The translations under genes and the position numbers were made by a program. This document shows positions 1 to 8,026 of a stretch of 39,930 bases of DNA, in pieces. This DNA comes from an uncultured Pelagibacteraceae bacterium (GTDB lineage: Bacteria > Pseudomonadota > Alphaproteobacteria > Pelagibacterales > Pelagibacteraceae): NCBI GenBank assembly GCA_902568425.1, contig CACFQM010000007.1, positions 1 through 39,930 of the forward strand, read 5' to 3'. Below the pieces are notes generated by a model. That model made no database searches. It saw only the letters and a program-made list of their open reading frames with translations, and was not told the DNA's origin. Numbering within the stretch: position 1 is the stretch's first letter; every line of letters starts with the position of its first letter.

Positions 1-2
1 AA

Positions 3-779
3 ATAATATTGAATAATTCTCGTGGGATTAATGAATTTATTTCTGAATACTCAAAAAAATTAAATATACCTTGTTATATGATATCCCATGGAACATTAAC
101 TGAAAATGAAAATAAATATTCAAATATATATAACAATATTATTGCGGAGGAAGTCACATCTAAATACGCTACTAATTGTGTTCAGTCAAAAATTGCTCTT
201 AATTATTTCAGAAAAAATTATAAAAAAGAAGAATACAAAATTACAGGAAATTTAATTTTTTCAAATACCAAACCCAAATCTAAAAAATATTTTATGTACG
301 CAGTCACTACAAGAGATTTTATGAATATGCAATTTTACGGGATAGAATTATTTAATGAATTTTATGACAATCTAAGAGATTTGAATGATCTTGCCAAAGA
401 ATTAAAAATAATTATATATGTAAAACCTCATCCTCAAATACAAAATCAAACCAAGAATTTGAAAAAAGAGTTTAGTCACCTTTATTTTTCAAATAAATCT
501 ATCGATGCATTGTTAGAGAACTGTATCGCAACAATTAGTTTTTCATCAACTGTTATTGAGGACTCCTTAAATTCATCTGTTCCAGTCATTCTTTATGATA
601 GGTCTAAAAGATACAATCATTGTGAGAATTTTAATTTAAAAATAAATAGCAATCTAGCTTTGATGTATGCAAAAAATCTATCTGATCTAAAACAGAAAAT
701 TAAATCTTGTTATAATTTAAAAAGCTCTTTTTCTGATTTTATATACAAAAAAAAAGAATCATTAGATTTTTTATATTAA
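3..779 (+). CDS. GT-B-like surface polysaccharide biosynthesis protein (5' partial)
   Basis: The reading frame is open to the left window edge, so the N-terminus is missing; the TTG at position 9 is only the first possible start inside the window. The visible part has an HGT motif (ISHGTLTE) followed about 110 residues later by KPHPQ, and near the end a segment (STVIEDSLNSSVPVILYD) resembling the nucleotide-binding loop of capsule-synthesis or CDP-glycerol-type GT-B transferases. That motif order is known from capsular polysaccharide synthesis proteins. Its TAA overlaps the next start (TAATG), which indicates translational coupling in a glycan operon. The family call is inference from short motifs; donor and acceptor are unknown. 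Confidence 0.55.
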   Translation: MILNNSRGINEFISEYSKKLNIPCYMISHGTLTENENKYSNIYNNIIAEEVTSKYATNCVQSKIALNYFRKNYKKEEYKITGNLIFSNTKPKSKKYFMYAVTTRDFMNMQFYGIELFNEFYDNLRDLNDLAKELKIIIYVKPHPQIQNQTKNLKKEFSHLYFSNKSIDALLENCIATISFSSTVIEDSLNSSVPVILYDRSKRYNHCENFNLKINSNLALMYAKNLSDLKQKIKSCYNLKSSFSDFIYKKKESLDFLY

Positions 780-1660
780 TGAAAAAATTAATTAAAATAA
801 CAGTTTTGGGTGGAAGCGGATTTTTAGGTTCTGCTTTAAGTGATTATTTATCCTCAACAAATAAGTTTAAAATTATTATTTTAGACTTAAAAAGAAAAAA
901 GAAATTGAAGAAAAATCAAAAGTTTATTCAAGGAAATATATTAAACATAAAAAAACTTGAGCATGCTATTCGAGGTTCAGAATATGTTTTCAATTTTGCT
1001 GCATTAGCAGACCTAGATACGTCAAAAGATAAACCTTTTGAAACAGCCAATATTAATATTATTGGCACAATAAATAGCCTCATCGTTTCAAAAAAATTTA
1101 GAATTAAGAAGTTTATTCACGCAAGTTCAATCTATGCAAATAGTGAACAAGGGGGTTTTTACGGTGCAAGCAAAAAGGCAGCCGAAGATTATGTCGAAAG
1201 ATTTTATAAAAAATTTGGATTAAAATATTCAATTTTAAGATTTGGGTCACTTTATGGAGTAGATGCTGGAGACAATAATGGTATTAACTTAATTATTGAT
1301 AAATTTTTAATTAAAAAAACTTTAACTTATAACGGAAAAAGATCTTCAGCCAGAAGATACATACATATAGATGATGCCTGTGAAGCTTGTTTGAAATCCA
1401 TAAAAAAAAAATATGACAATAAATATTTAGTTGTTACTGGTAGAAAAAAAATTCAAATCGTCAAAGTCATGAGGTATTTAGCAGATATTTTTGAATATAA
1501 CAAAAAAATAAAGTATAAAAATCTTGAGATTGAGGGACATTATTCGCAAGAACCCAAACCTTTTTCTCCAAGAAAAGGAATGAATTTGTTCATAAATAAG
1601 TATAAAGATTTTAAAAGCGAACTTGTAAAACTTATAAAAGAAAGGAAGTTATTATTATGA
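779..1660 (+). CDS. NAD-dependent epimerase/dehydratase (extended SDR)
   Basis: This is a 293-residue extended short-chain dehydrogenase. The N-terminal Rossmann motif GGSGFLG (residues 11-17) and the catalytic pair Y128/K132 (YGASK) are intact, preceded by a serine-rich strand (HASSIYA). Proteins of this type epimerise, dehydrate or reduce nucleotide sugars in the cytosol. The start overlaps the previous stop by one base and the stop overlaps the next ATG (ATGA). Its neighbours, a CMP-sugar synthetase-like protein and a radical SAM protein, suggest work on an activated sugar for a surface glycan. The exact substrate cannot be read from the sequence. Confidence 0.8.
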   Translation: MKKLIKITVLGGSGFLGSALSDYLSSTNKFKIIILDLKRKKKLKKNQKFIQGNILNIKKLEHAIRGSEYVFNFAALADLDTSKDKPFETANINIIGTINSLIVSKKFRIKKFIHASSIYANSEQGGFYGASKKAAEDYVERFYKKFGLKYSILRFGSLYGVDAGDNNGINLIIDKFLIKKTLTYNGKRSSARRYIHIDDACEACLKSIKKKYDNKYLVVTGRKKIQIVKVMRYLADIFEYNKKIKYKNLEIEGHYSQEPKPFSPRKGMNLFINKYKDFKSELVKLIKERKLLL

Positions 1661-2388
1661 TAGTAGCTTTGATGATGGGTAGAGCTGGTAGTAAAGGTCT
1701 AAAAAATAAAAATTTAATCAAAATTAAAGGTAAAAGACTATTTGAATATCCTCTTATTGCATCAATAAAATCGAATATTATAGATAAAATTTTTGTGACA
1801 ACAGATTGCAATGTAATCAAGAAAGTTTCAAAAAAATATAAAGCTGAAATAATTCATAGACCAAAATATTTATGTGAGTCTAAAGCATTGGGCGAAAAAG
1901 TTTATGAGCATGGATATGATGAAATTAAAAAACGTTTGGGTAAAAGCGTAAAAATTGAGTTTGTAGTCTTACTTATGGCAAACTCACCCACAATAAATAC
2001 CAATATTATCAGAAAAGGAATTAATTTTTTACGGAGAAATAAAAAATTTGACTCAGCAGTTTCAACTTCAATTTATAATATGTGGAGTCCACTTAGAGCC
2101 AGAAAATTAAATAAAGATGGATCTTTAAAACCATTTGTCCCCTTCAAAACTTTCGGTGATCCAAAAAAACTTAATTGTGATAGAGACTCACAAGGCGATG
2201 TTTATTTTGCAGACATGTCTGTCTCTATAGTCAGACCTTATTGTCTAGAGAATATGAATAAGGGATTATTACCACAAAAATGGATGGGTCGAAAAATAGC
2301 AGCAATTAAATCTGAGGGAGGCCTCGATGTAGATTTTGAATGGCAATTACCCCAAGTAAAATTTTGGATTGAAAAAAATTATGAGTGA
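1657..2388 (+). CDS. Acylneuraminate cytidylyltransferase-like (CMP-sugar synthetase)
   Basis: The 243-residue protein has the family's N-terminal nucleotide-binding signature RAGSKGLKNKN (residues 9-19) and a C-terminal DVDFEWQ segment that fits the metal-binding end of NeuA/KdsB-type enzymes. These transfer CMP from CTP to a nonulosonic or related acidic sugar. The central motif reads LMANSPT where family members usually have a QPTSP-like loop, so the sugar specificity may differ from sialate. Upstream overlap is ATGA; downstream it overlaps the radical SAM gene by 8 bases. Family is fairly certain, substrate unknown. Confidence 0.75.
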   Translation: MIVALMMGRAGSKGLKNKNLIKIKGKRLFEYPLIASIKSNIIDKIFVTTDCNVIKKVSKKYKAEIIHRPKYLCESKALGEKVYEHGYDEIKKRLGKSVKIEFVVLLMANSPTINTNIIRKGINFLRRNKKFDSAVSTSIYNMWSPLRARKLNKDGSLKPFVPFKTFGDPKKLNCDRDSQGDVYFADMSVSIVRPYCLENMNKGLLPQKWMGRKIAAIKSEGGLDVDFEWQLPQVKFWIEKNYE

Positions 2389-3568
2389 TGAAAAACTAAA
2401 CAAAATAGAAAAAGTTAATACTTATAATAAACATAATAGTTTTTTTTCATTTAGCTCAATAAGTAAAGACAAGGATAATCTAAAAATATTAGACAGGATA
2501 AATTCAGTTTATAAAGAAAAAAAAGGATTTTCTATTTTAGACGGTAATGATTTAAAAATTTTAGAAAAAGTAATAAAAGATCTTAACAATAAGGAAATTA
2601 ACCAAAGTAGCAAAGAAATATTTAGACTTAGTAGAAATGTGATTGATGAATTGATATCTTTAAATGACGATCAAATCTCAAAATATTTAGTGCATAGATA
2701 TCGATATGAAATTTATCCAATAATAAAAAAAATTGATAATTATCCTCCTTATTTACAAATCGAACCCTCATCAATATGTAATTACAGATGTGTATTTTGT
2801 TTTGAAACTGACAAATCGTTTACAAATAAAAAAAATGGATTTATGGGAAAAATGAGTGTTGAACTTTTCAAACAGATTATAGATCAAGTTGTTGGAAAGG
2901 TTGAATTTTTATCATTAGCATCCAGAGGTGAGCCGCTAGCAAATCAAGACATTAGCGAAATGTTGAATTATTGCAGGGGAAAATTTTTAAATTTAAAAGT
3001 TAATACAAATGCATCATTAATGGATGAAAAAAAAATTCATTCAATTTTATCTGGAGGAGTTAAAACTATTGTTTTTTCAGCTGATGCAGCTGACGAGAAA
3101 TTATACGCCAAATTAAGAGTTAATGGAAACTTAAATAAAGTTTTAAAAAATATAGAAAATTTTCAAAATATCAGAGAAAAAAAATATTCAGATCTAAAAA
3201 TAATTACTAGAGTATCAGGTGTTAAATTTTCCGAAGAGCAAAATTTTGATGAAATGATAAAATTATGGAGTGGCCTTGTGGATCAAGTCGCATTTGTAGA
3301 TTATAATCCATGGGAAAATTCGTATACAAAACCGGTTAATAAAATAGAAAATGCCTGCTCAGATTTATGGCGAAGAATGTTTGTATGGTGGGACGGTAAA
3401 GTAAATCCATGTGATGTTGACTACAAATCTTATCTTTCAGTGGGCAATATAAAAAATGATACAATTAGCAAGTTATGGACTTCTGATGTTTATAATGATT
3501 ATAGAAATAAACATCTTTCTAAGCAGAGATCACAAATAAGCCCATGCAATAGTTGTACAGTAATATGA
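2381..3568 (+). CDS. Radical SAM protein with C-terminal SPASM-like domain
   Basis: The ATG at 2381 lies inside the end of the cytidylyltransferase gene (ATGAGTGA overlap) and is preferred over an in-frame TTG at 2369. The 395-residue protein has about 130 N-terminal residues without a recognised motif, then the radical SAM cluster CNYRCVFC (C133, C137, C140), and a C-terminal cysteine set (NPCD ... SPCNSC) typical of SPASM/twitch auxiliary Fe-S domains. Such enzymes use SAM and auxiliary clusters for radical modification of peptides or sugars. Its place inside a sugar-nucleotide operon suggests radical dehydration, epimerisation or deamination of a glycan precursor, but a peptide substrate is possible. 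Confidence 0.8.
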   Translation: MSDEKLNKIEKVNTYNKHNSFFSFSSISKDKDNLKILDRINSVYKEKKGFSILDGNDLKILEKVIKDLNNKEINQSSKEIFRLSRNVIDELISLNDDQISKYLVHRYRYEIYPIIKKIDNYPPYLQIEPSSICNYRCVFCFETDKSFTNKKNGFMGKMSVELFKQIIDQVVGKVEFLSLASRGEPLANQDISEMLNYCRGKFLNLKVNTNASLMDEKKIHSILSGGVKTIVFSADAADEKLYAKLRVNGNLNKVLKNIENFQNIREKKYSDLKIITRVSGVKFSEEQNFDEMIKLWSGLVDQVAFVDYNPWENSYTKPVNKIENACSDLWRRMFVWWDGKVNPCDVDYKSYLSVGNIKNDTISKLWTSDVYNDYRNKHLSKQRSQISPCNSCTVI

Positions 3569-4281
3569 AAAAAATTAAATCTGTTTTAATTTTAGGAGCA
3601 AGTTCAGATATCGGTATTTCTGTAGTTAAAAAATTTACTAATGAAGGTTGGTATGTATTTGCTCACGGTAATAAAAATACTAAACAATTGAAAAAACTCA
3701 ATAACTTAAATAACAAAATTAAAATAATTAAGTCAAACTTAAATAATACAAAAGATATAAAAAAATTAATAAAAGTTATCTCTAATAGAAAAATAGTTTC
3801 CTTTGTTAATCTAGTAGGTTATTTAGATAACATTAGTTATTCAAGAACTGATTTAAAATCTTTAATAAAATCTTTAACCATAAATACTTTAGCACCTAAT
3901 TTAATTAAAAGATCTCTTATAAAAAATATGGAAAAACTTAAATTTGGCAGAATTTTGCATCTTAGTAGCATTGGTGTAAAGTATGGTGGAAGCGATTTCA
4001 CTTATAATTATTCCTTTTCTAAACATGCCTTAGAATATATTCCTTCATATTTTAAGAAACTTACAAAAAAAAATATTTTGACTAATGTACTAAGAGTAGG
4101 GGTAGTTAACACAAAACTACTTAGAAAGATTAGAGGGAAAAATATTAGAATAAGAAAAAATTTAATACCAATAAAAAGACTGGCAAATACAAAAGAAATT
4201 AGTGAAACAATTTACAATTTAGCGTCTGAAAAAAACACTTACATTTCAGGTGAAATTATCGCAATTGCTGGCGGAGAGTAG
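3565..4281 (+). CDS. Short-chain dehydrogenase/reductase (SDR)
   Basis: The ATG at 3565 overlaps the previous TGA (ATGA) and is chosen over an upstream in-frame TTG at 3553. The 238-residue product is a classical SDR: cofactor loop GASSDIG (residues 11-17), a catalytic serine in HLSS (near 134), the Y149/K153 pair (YSFSK), and a C-terminal ISGEIIAIAGGE tail close to the usual SGQ...DGG ending. It probably reduces or oxidises a keto or hydroxyl group on a sugar or acyl intermediate. The operon position links it to surface glycan assembly; the substrate is unknown. Confidence 0.75.
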   Translation: MKKIKSVLILGASSDIGISVVKKFTNEGWYVFAHGNKNTKQLKKLNNLNNKIKIIKSNLNNTKDIKKLIKVISNRKIVSFVNLVGYLDNISYSRTDLKSLIKSLTINTLAPNLIKRSLIKNMEKLKFGRILHLSSIGVKYGGSDFTYNYSFSKHALEYIPSYFKKLTKKNILTNVLRVGVVNTKLLRKIRGKNIRIRKNLIPIKRLANTKEISETIYNLASEKNTYISGEIIAIAGGE

Positions 4282-5591
4282 TGAGTCTAAAGAATTCCCA
4301 ATTATTTTTAGTCAATCAAATTAAGAGTTTAATTAAAAATTCAAAAGCTAAAGGTTTGCCAATCTTTAGACTAGGAACTTTTTACTTTGCCCCATTTGGC
4401 GAGTCATTAGGTTATGCTAAAATTATTTATAAACAAAATAAACTAAGAGGTATATTTTTAAATATATTAATATTTTTAAAAAGTATTTACAAAATATCTT
4501 TTTTGGGTAAATTCAAAATAATTAAAAATATAAAACTAAATAATTATAAGATAATTATTTTTAATTGGGCTTATTTAAAAGATTTCGATAAATCTGGAAA
4601 TTTTAAAGATAAGCACTTTAACGTAAATTCAAAAAAACATCAGAGTATACTTTGGATTTTAGTGATGTTAGATAAAAAAATACCAAAAAAAATTGGAAAC
4701 AATATAGTTTTGATAACAAATGCAAATAATAAACTTAACTTCAGAATTTTATGGAATGCTTTAAAAAAATCTTTTAAAAAAGGTTCTATTTCATATTTTT
4801 ATCACGAAGCCTCATATTTTTCTGCTTTAGCTGATTTTATCTATAATAAACTTGACGAAATAGTAAGTAACAAAACTAGAAAAGTATTGATGCCTTATGA
4901 AGGTCAACCTTTCCAGAATGCAATTTTTAAAAAGACTAAAAAAATTAATCAAACAATTAAAACAATTGGTTTCGTTCACTCATTTCCAGTTGGGTTACCA
5001 TTAAATTTAATCAAAAAAGATGGTTCACCCGAAAAAATAATCGTTTCAGGTGAGTCACAATCTTACTGTCTAAATAATTTTTTAGGATGGGAAAAAAAAG
5101 AAATCAAAATTCTTCCTTCAACCAGGTTTATAAAGTCTAAAGAAAATGAAATGAGAAATAAAATATTTCTTCCTATATATCTTCATTCGTCTAAAAATAT
5201 CCTAAATCAATTAATTATTTTAATACAAAAATTAGAAATTAATATATCTAACTTTGAAATAAAAAATCATCCTAGCTGTACCCAATCAAAAAAACATATT
5301 AAACTAATAAATAACATAAAAAAAATTATGTATAGCTCTAATTCAAATAAAAATAAAAAAAGTATATCTATTTTTATTGGCGCTACTGGATCAGTTATTG
5401 AAGCACTAGAAAGAAATGTAAATTTAATTCATATTTGTGAGAACCCAACCTTAGAATGTTATTCAGAAAAATTATGGAAATTTATTAAAACTGATGAAAT
5501 AAATAAAAATATTTTTAAATACAAGGCCATCGAAAAAAATAAATTGATTAAATTTGGCAAAAATGCAAATCTATTTAGAAAGTATCTTTAG
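4281..5591 (+). CDS. Hypothetical GT-B-like surface polysaccharide protein
   Basis: This is a 436-residue protein with a GTG start overlapping the TAG of the SDR gene. I do not recognise a named family. The second half contains motifs resembling a GT-B or capsule-type transferase: GFVHSFPVG near the middle, IKNHPS (compare KPHPQ in the gene at 3-779), and a late FIGATGSVIEALERNV segment like the STVIEDSL segment of that gene. The N-terminal half is lysine- and isoleucine-rich without clear membrane helices. It is probably a cytosolic glycosyl- or glycerophosphotransferase of the same locus. The family link rests on motif order only. Confidence 0.5.
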   Translation: MSLKNSQLFLVNQIKSLIKNSKAKGLPIFRLGTFYFAPFGESLGYAKIIYKQNKLRGIFLNILIFLKSIYKISFLGKFKIIKNIKLNNYKIIIFNWAYLKDFDKSGNFKDKHFNVNSKKHQSILWILVMLDKKIPKKIGNNIVLITNANNKLNFRILWNALKKSFKKGSISYFYHEASYFSALADFIYNKLDEIVSNKTRKVLMPYEGQPFQNAIFKKTKKINQTIKTIGFVHSFPVGLPLNLIKKDGSPEKIIVSGESQSYCLNNFLGWEKKEIKILPSTRFIKSKENEMRNKIFLPIYLHSSKNILNQLIILIQKLEINISNFEIKNHPSCTQSKKHIKLINNIKKIMYSSNSNKNKKSISIFIGATGSVIEALERNVNLIHICENPTLECYSEKLWKFIKTDEINKNIFKYKAIEKNKLIKFGKNANLFRKYL

Positions 5592-5597
5592 AAAAAC

Positions 5598-6371
5598 GTG
5601 AAAAAAATTTTAATTATGGGTTTGCCTGGTTCAGGTAAAACCACGCTTGCATCTAAATTGGTTTCTATTTTAAAAGCCAAATGGATAAATGCGGATAAAA
5701 TAAGAAAAAAATCAAAAGATTGGGATTTTTCTGATGAGGGTAGAAAAAGACAAGCTAAAAGAATGTCTGATTTTGCTGATAAATATAAAAAAGATGGATA
5801 CTATGTCGTTGCAGATTTTATTTGTCCTACGCCACAAACTCGTAAATTATTCAATCCTGACTTTATGATTTGGGTAGACACGATTAAGAAAAGTAGATTT
5901 AAGGATACAAATAAAATTTTTGTTAAACCCAAGAGATACGATGTGAAAGTAACAGAAAAAGACTCTGAAATTTGGGCCATCAAAATAGCAGATCAAATAA
6001 AACCTTATAAATGGGATAATAAAAAACCAACTATACAAATGCTAGGTAGATGGCAACCCTGGCATGAAGGCCACTATGCCTTATTCAAGGAAATAATTAA
6101 GAAGACTGGACAGGTAAACATAATGGTTAAAGATGTAAAAGGAATAGGAGACAATCCATTTGATTTTAAAACTGTTAAAAAAAATATTGAAAATGCCTTG
6201 AAGGATTTCAAAAATCGCATAAAAATTTCTTTAGTGCCTAATATAACTAATATATGCTATGGTAGAAAAGTGGGTTATAAAACTGAAAAAATTATTTTAC
6301 CAAAAGAAATTCAAAAAATTTCAGCAACAAAGATAAGAAATAGAATGCGTAAGGAAGGAAAATTAAAATGA
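5598..6371 (+). CDS. Fusion: APS-kinase-like P-loop kinase plus HxGH nucleotidyltransferase
   Basis: GTG start, 257 residues, two domains. Residues 1 to about 135 form an adenylylsulfate-kinase-like P-loop domain: Walker A GLPGSGKTT (8-16), VADFICPT (71-78) and VDTIKKSR ... DTN (93-105). From about 143 to the end there is a nucleotidyltransferase of the HxGH superfamily: GRWQPWHEGH (150-159, H156 and H159) and ISATKIR (241-247). The product therefore probably phosphorylates a small substrate and/or activates it with a nucleotide. The stop overlaps the GmhA-like gene (ATGA), so the two are likely translated together. Kinase plus nucleotidyltransferase beside a sedoheptulose-phosphate isomerase-like gene recalls HldE/GmhA logic, but with an unrelated kinase fold. 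The substrate is inference. Confidence 0.75.
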   Translation: MKKILIMGLPGSGKTTLASKLVSILKAKWINADKIRKKSKDWDFSDEGRKRQAKRMSDFADKYKKDGYYVVADFICPTPQTRKLFNPDFMIWVDTIKKSRFKDTNKIFVKPKRYDVKVTEKDSEIWAIKIADQIKPYKWDNKKPTIQMLGRWQPWHEGHYALFKEIIKKTGQVNIMVKDVKGIGDNPFDFKTVKKNIENALKDFKNRIKISLVPNITNICYGRKVGYKTEKIILPKEIQKISATKIRNRMRKEGKLK

Positions 6372-6937
6372 TGTCTGATATAAAATTTTTAAAAGAATAC
6401 TTTAAAAATTTAAAAGAATTGTTAAACAATGAAAATTATTTTGAGGAATTAGTTAAGGTTAAAGATATTTTGAAAAAAACTCATTCAGAGGGAAAAAAAA
6501 CTATGATTTTTGGAAATGGTGGTAGTGCAGCAATAGCTAGTCATTTTAGTGTCGATTTAACAAAAAACGCAAAAGTCAGATGCACAAACTATAACGAGTC
6601 AGACTTACTCACATGTTTTTCAAATGATTTTGGGTACGAGAGATGGGTAGAAAAGGCAATAGACTTTTATGGTGATGAAGGAGATTCACTAATATTAATT
6701 TCAGCTGGAGGAAATTCTCCAAATATGATCAATGGTGCCAACCAAGCTCGAAAGAAAAAAATTAAAAAAATTATTACATTCACAGGTAATAGCGAAGGTA
6801 ATAAATTAAAAAAACTTGGTGACATAAACTTTTGGGTGAACAGTAAAGCATATAATCATATTGAAAATGTTCACCAAATTTTACTATTATCTTTAGTTGA
6901 TCTAATTATAGGTAAAACAGAGTATCCCCCAAACTAA
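6368..6937 (+). CDS. Phosphoheptose isomerase-like SIS-domain protein
   Basis: The 189-residue length matches GmhA (about 190). The SIS-domain phosphosugar loop is visible as GNGGSAA (about 50) and again as SAGGNSPN. The C-terminal His used by GmhA is present (NVHQILL), while the Glu that aligns with the catalytic Glu of E. coli GmhA (FAEELT) is Asp here (FSVDLT). The expected reaction is isomerisation of sedoheptulose 7-phosphate to a glycero-manno-heptose 7-phosphate in the cytosol. It overlaps the kinase/nucleotidyltransferase gene by 4 bases. The Glu-to-Asp change means another ketose phosphate cannot be excluded. Confidence 0.72.
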   Translation: MMSDIKFLKEYFKNLKELLNNENYFEELVKVKDILKKTHSEGKKTMIFGNGGSAAIASHFSVDLTKNAKVRCTNYNESDLLTCFSNDFGYERWVEKAIDFYGDEGDSLILISAGGNSPNMINGANQARKKKIKKIITFTGNSEGNKLKKLGDINFWVNSKAYNHIENVHQILLLSLVDLIIGKTEYPPN

Positions 6938-6945
6938 AAAATAAA

Positions 6946-8022
6946 TTGAAAAATAACAATTCTTTCTTAAAAAGTTATAAAAACTTAAAGGTCTTAGTTA
7001 CTGGCTCAACTGGATTTAAGGGATCTTGGTTATGTTATTGGTTATTCTTATTAGGATCAAAAGTGGTTGGTGTAGGTCTTAAACCTGAAAAGGACTCAAT
7101 TATATTTGATAGTTTAAAATTAAAAAAGAAAATTAAACAATACTTTATAGATATTAAAGATTTTTATAAAATTAATAAAATTATCAAAAGCGAAAAACCA
7201 GACATCATTTTCCATCTCGCAGCTCAATCTATTGTCTCTACTAGCTTTACAAATCCATTAGAAACATTTGGAACAAATATTATTGGAAGTACAAATATTT
7301 TGGAAAGTTTAAGAAGAAATAAAATTTCAAATTTGGTCTATATAACTTCAGATAAATGTTATTTAAACCTTGGAACAAAAGATAGTTTTAAGGAAAGTGA
7401 TTTATTAGGTGGCCTTGATAATTATTCATCTTCGAAAGCAAGCGCAGAGTTAGTTTTTGCATCATATTTTGATAGCTATTTCAAAAAGCAAAAACAATTG
7501 TCTATTGGCAGTGCTAGAGCCGGGAATGTAATAGGTGGTGGCGATTTTAAAAAAGATCGAATAGTTCCTGATGTTATTAAATCGCTTAAAAGAAAAAAAA
7601 ATATAATTCTAAGAAACCCAAACGCGACTAGACCCTGGCAACATGTTTTAGAGCCATTGAGTGGATATTTGTCTTTAGGAAAAATGTTAATGAATAGAGA
7701 ACTTAAATCAAACATTACACCAAGTTGGAATTTCGGTCCGTATAAAAGAAATTGCAAAAAGGTTATTTCGATAGTTAAGTTACTAACCAGAGGATGGGGA
7801 AATAGTAAAGTAAAAATATTACATAAAAAAAGCAAAAAATTTCATGAGTCAAAATTACTAAGTCTAAATATAAATAAAGCTAACAAAGAATTAAAATGGC
7901 AACCAAGACTTAATTTAGATGAAACAATAAATTTTACAATTGAATGGTATAAAAGTTATCTTTCAGGAGAAGATGTTGAGGATATTACTAATTATCAGAT
8001 AAAATATTTTATAGATAAATAG
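6946..8022 (+). CDS. rfbG: CDP-glucose 4,6-dehydratase
   Basis: This is a 358-residue extended SDR with TGSTGFKGSW (Rossmann loop G20-G26), whose FKGSWL extension is characteristic of RfbG-type CDP-glucose dehydratases, plus the Y160/K164 catalytic pair (YSSSK) and a TSDKCY segment. It converts CDP-D-glucose to CDP-4-keto-6-deoxyglucose, the branch point to several deoxysugars. The start is TTG, without an ATG alternative before the Rossmann strand. The RfbF-like gene that would supply CDP-glucose follows at 9243, with a sugar C-methyltransferase between them. Together they support a CDP-linked, C-methylated deoxyhexose branch. Confidence 0.82.
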   Translation: MKNNNSFLKSYKNLKVLVTGSTGFKGSWLCYWLFLLGSKVVGVGLKPEKDSIIFDSLKLKKKIKQYFIDIKDFYKINKIIKSEKPDIIFHLAAQSIVSTSFTNPLETFGTNIIGSTNILESLRRNKISNLVYITSDKCYLNLGTKDSFKESDLLGGLDNYSSSKASAELVFASYFDSYFKKQKQLSIGSARAGNVIGGGDFKKDRIVPDVIKSLKRKKNIILRNPNATRPWQHVLEPLSGYLSLGKMLMNRELKSNITPSWNFGPYKRNCKKVISIVKLLTRGWGNSKVKILHKKSKKFHESKLLSLNINKANKELKWQPRLNLDETINFTIEWYKSYLSGEDVEDITNYQIKYFIDK

Positions 8023-8026
8023 CATA

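Noticed and set aside
2369-2380. TTG start for the radical SAM gene
   Set aside because: ATG 2381 gives the ATGAGTGA stop/start overlap typical of this operon; the TTG adds only four residues inside the preceding gene.
7476-7835. Long antisense frame within rfbG (119 codons)
   Set aside because: It lies opposite a clearly conserved gene; its composition is a shadow of the lysine/asparagine-rich sense frame and it has no recognisable motif.
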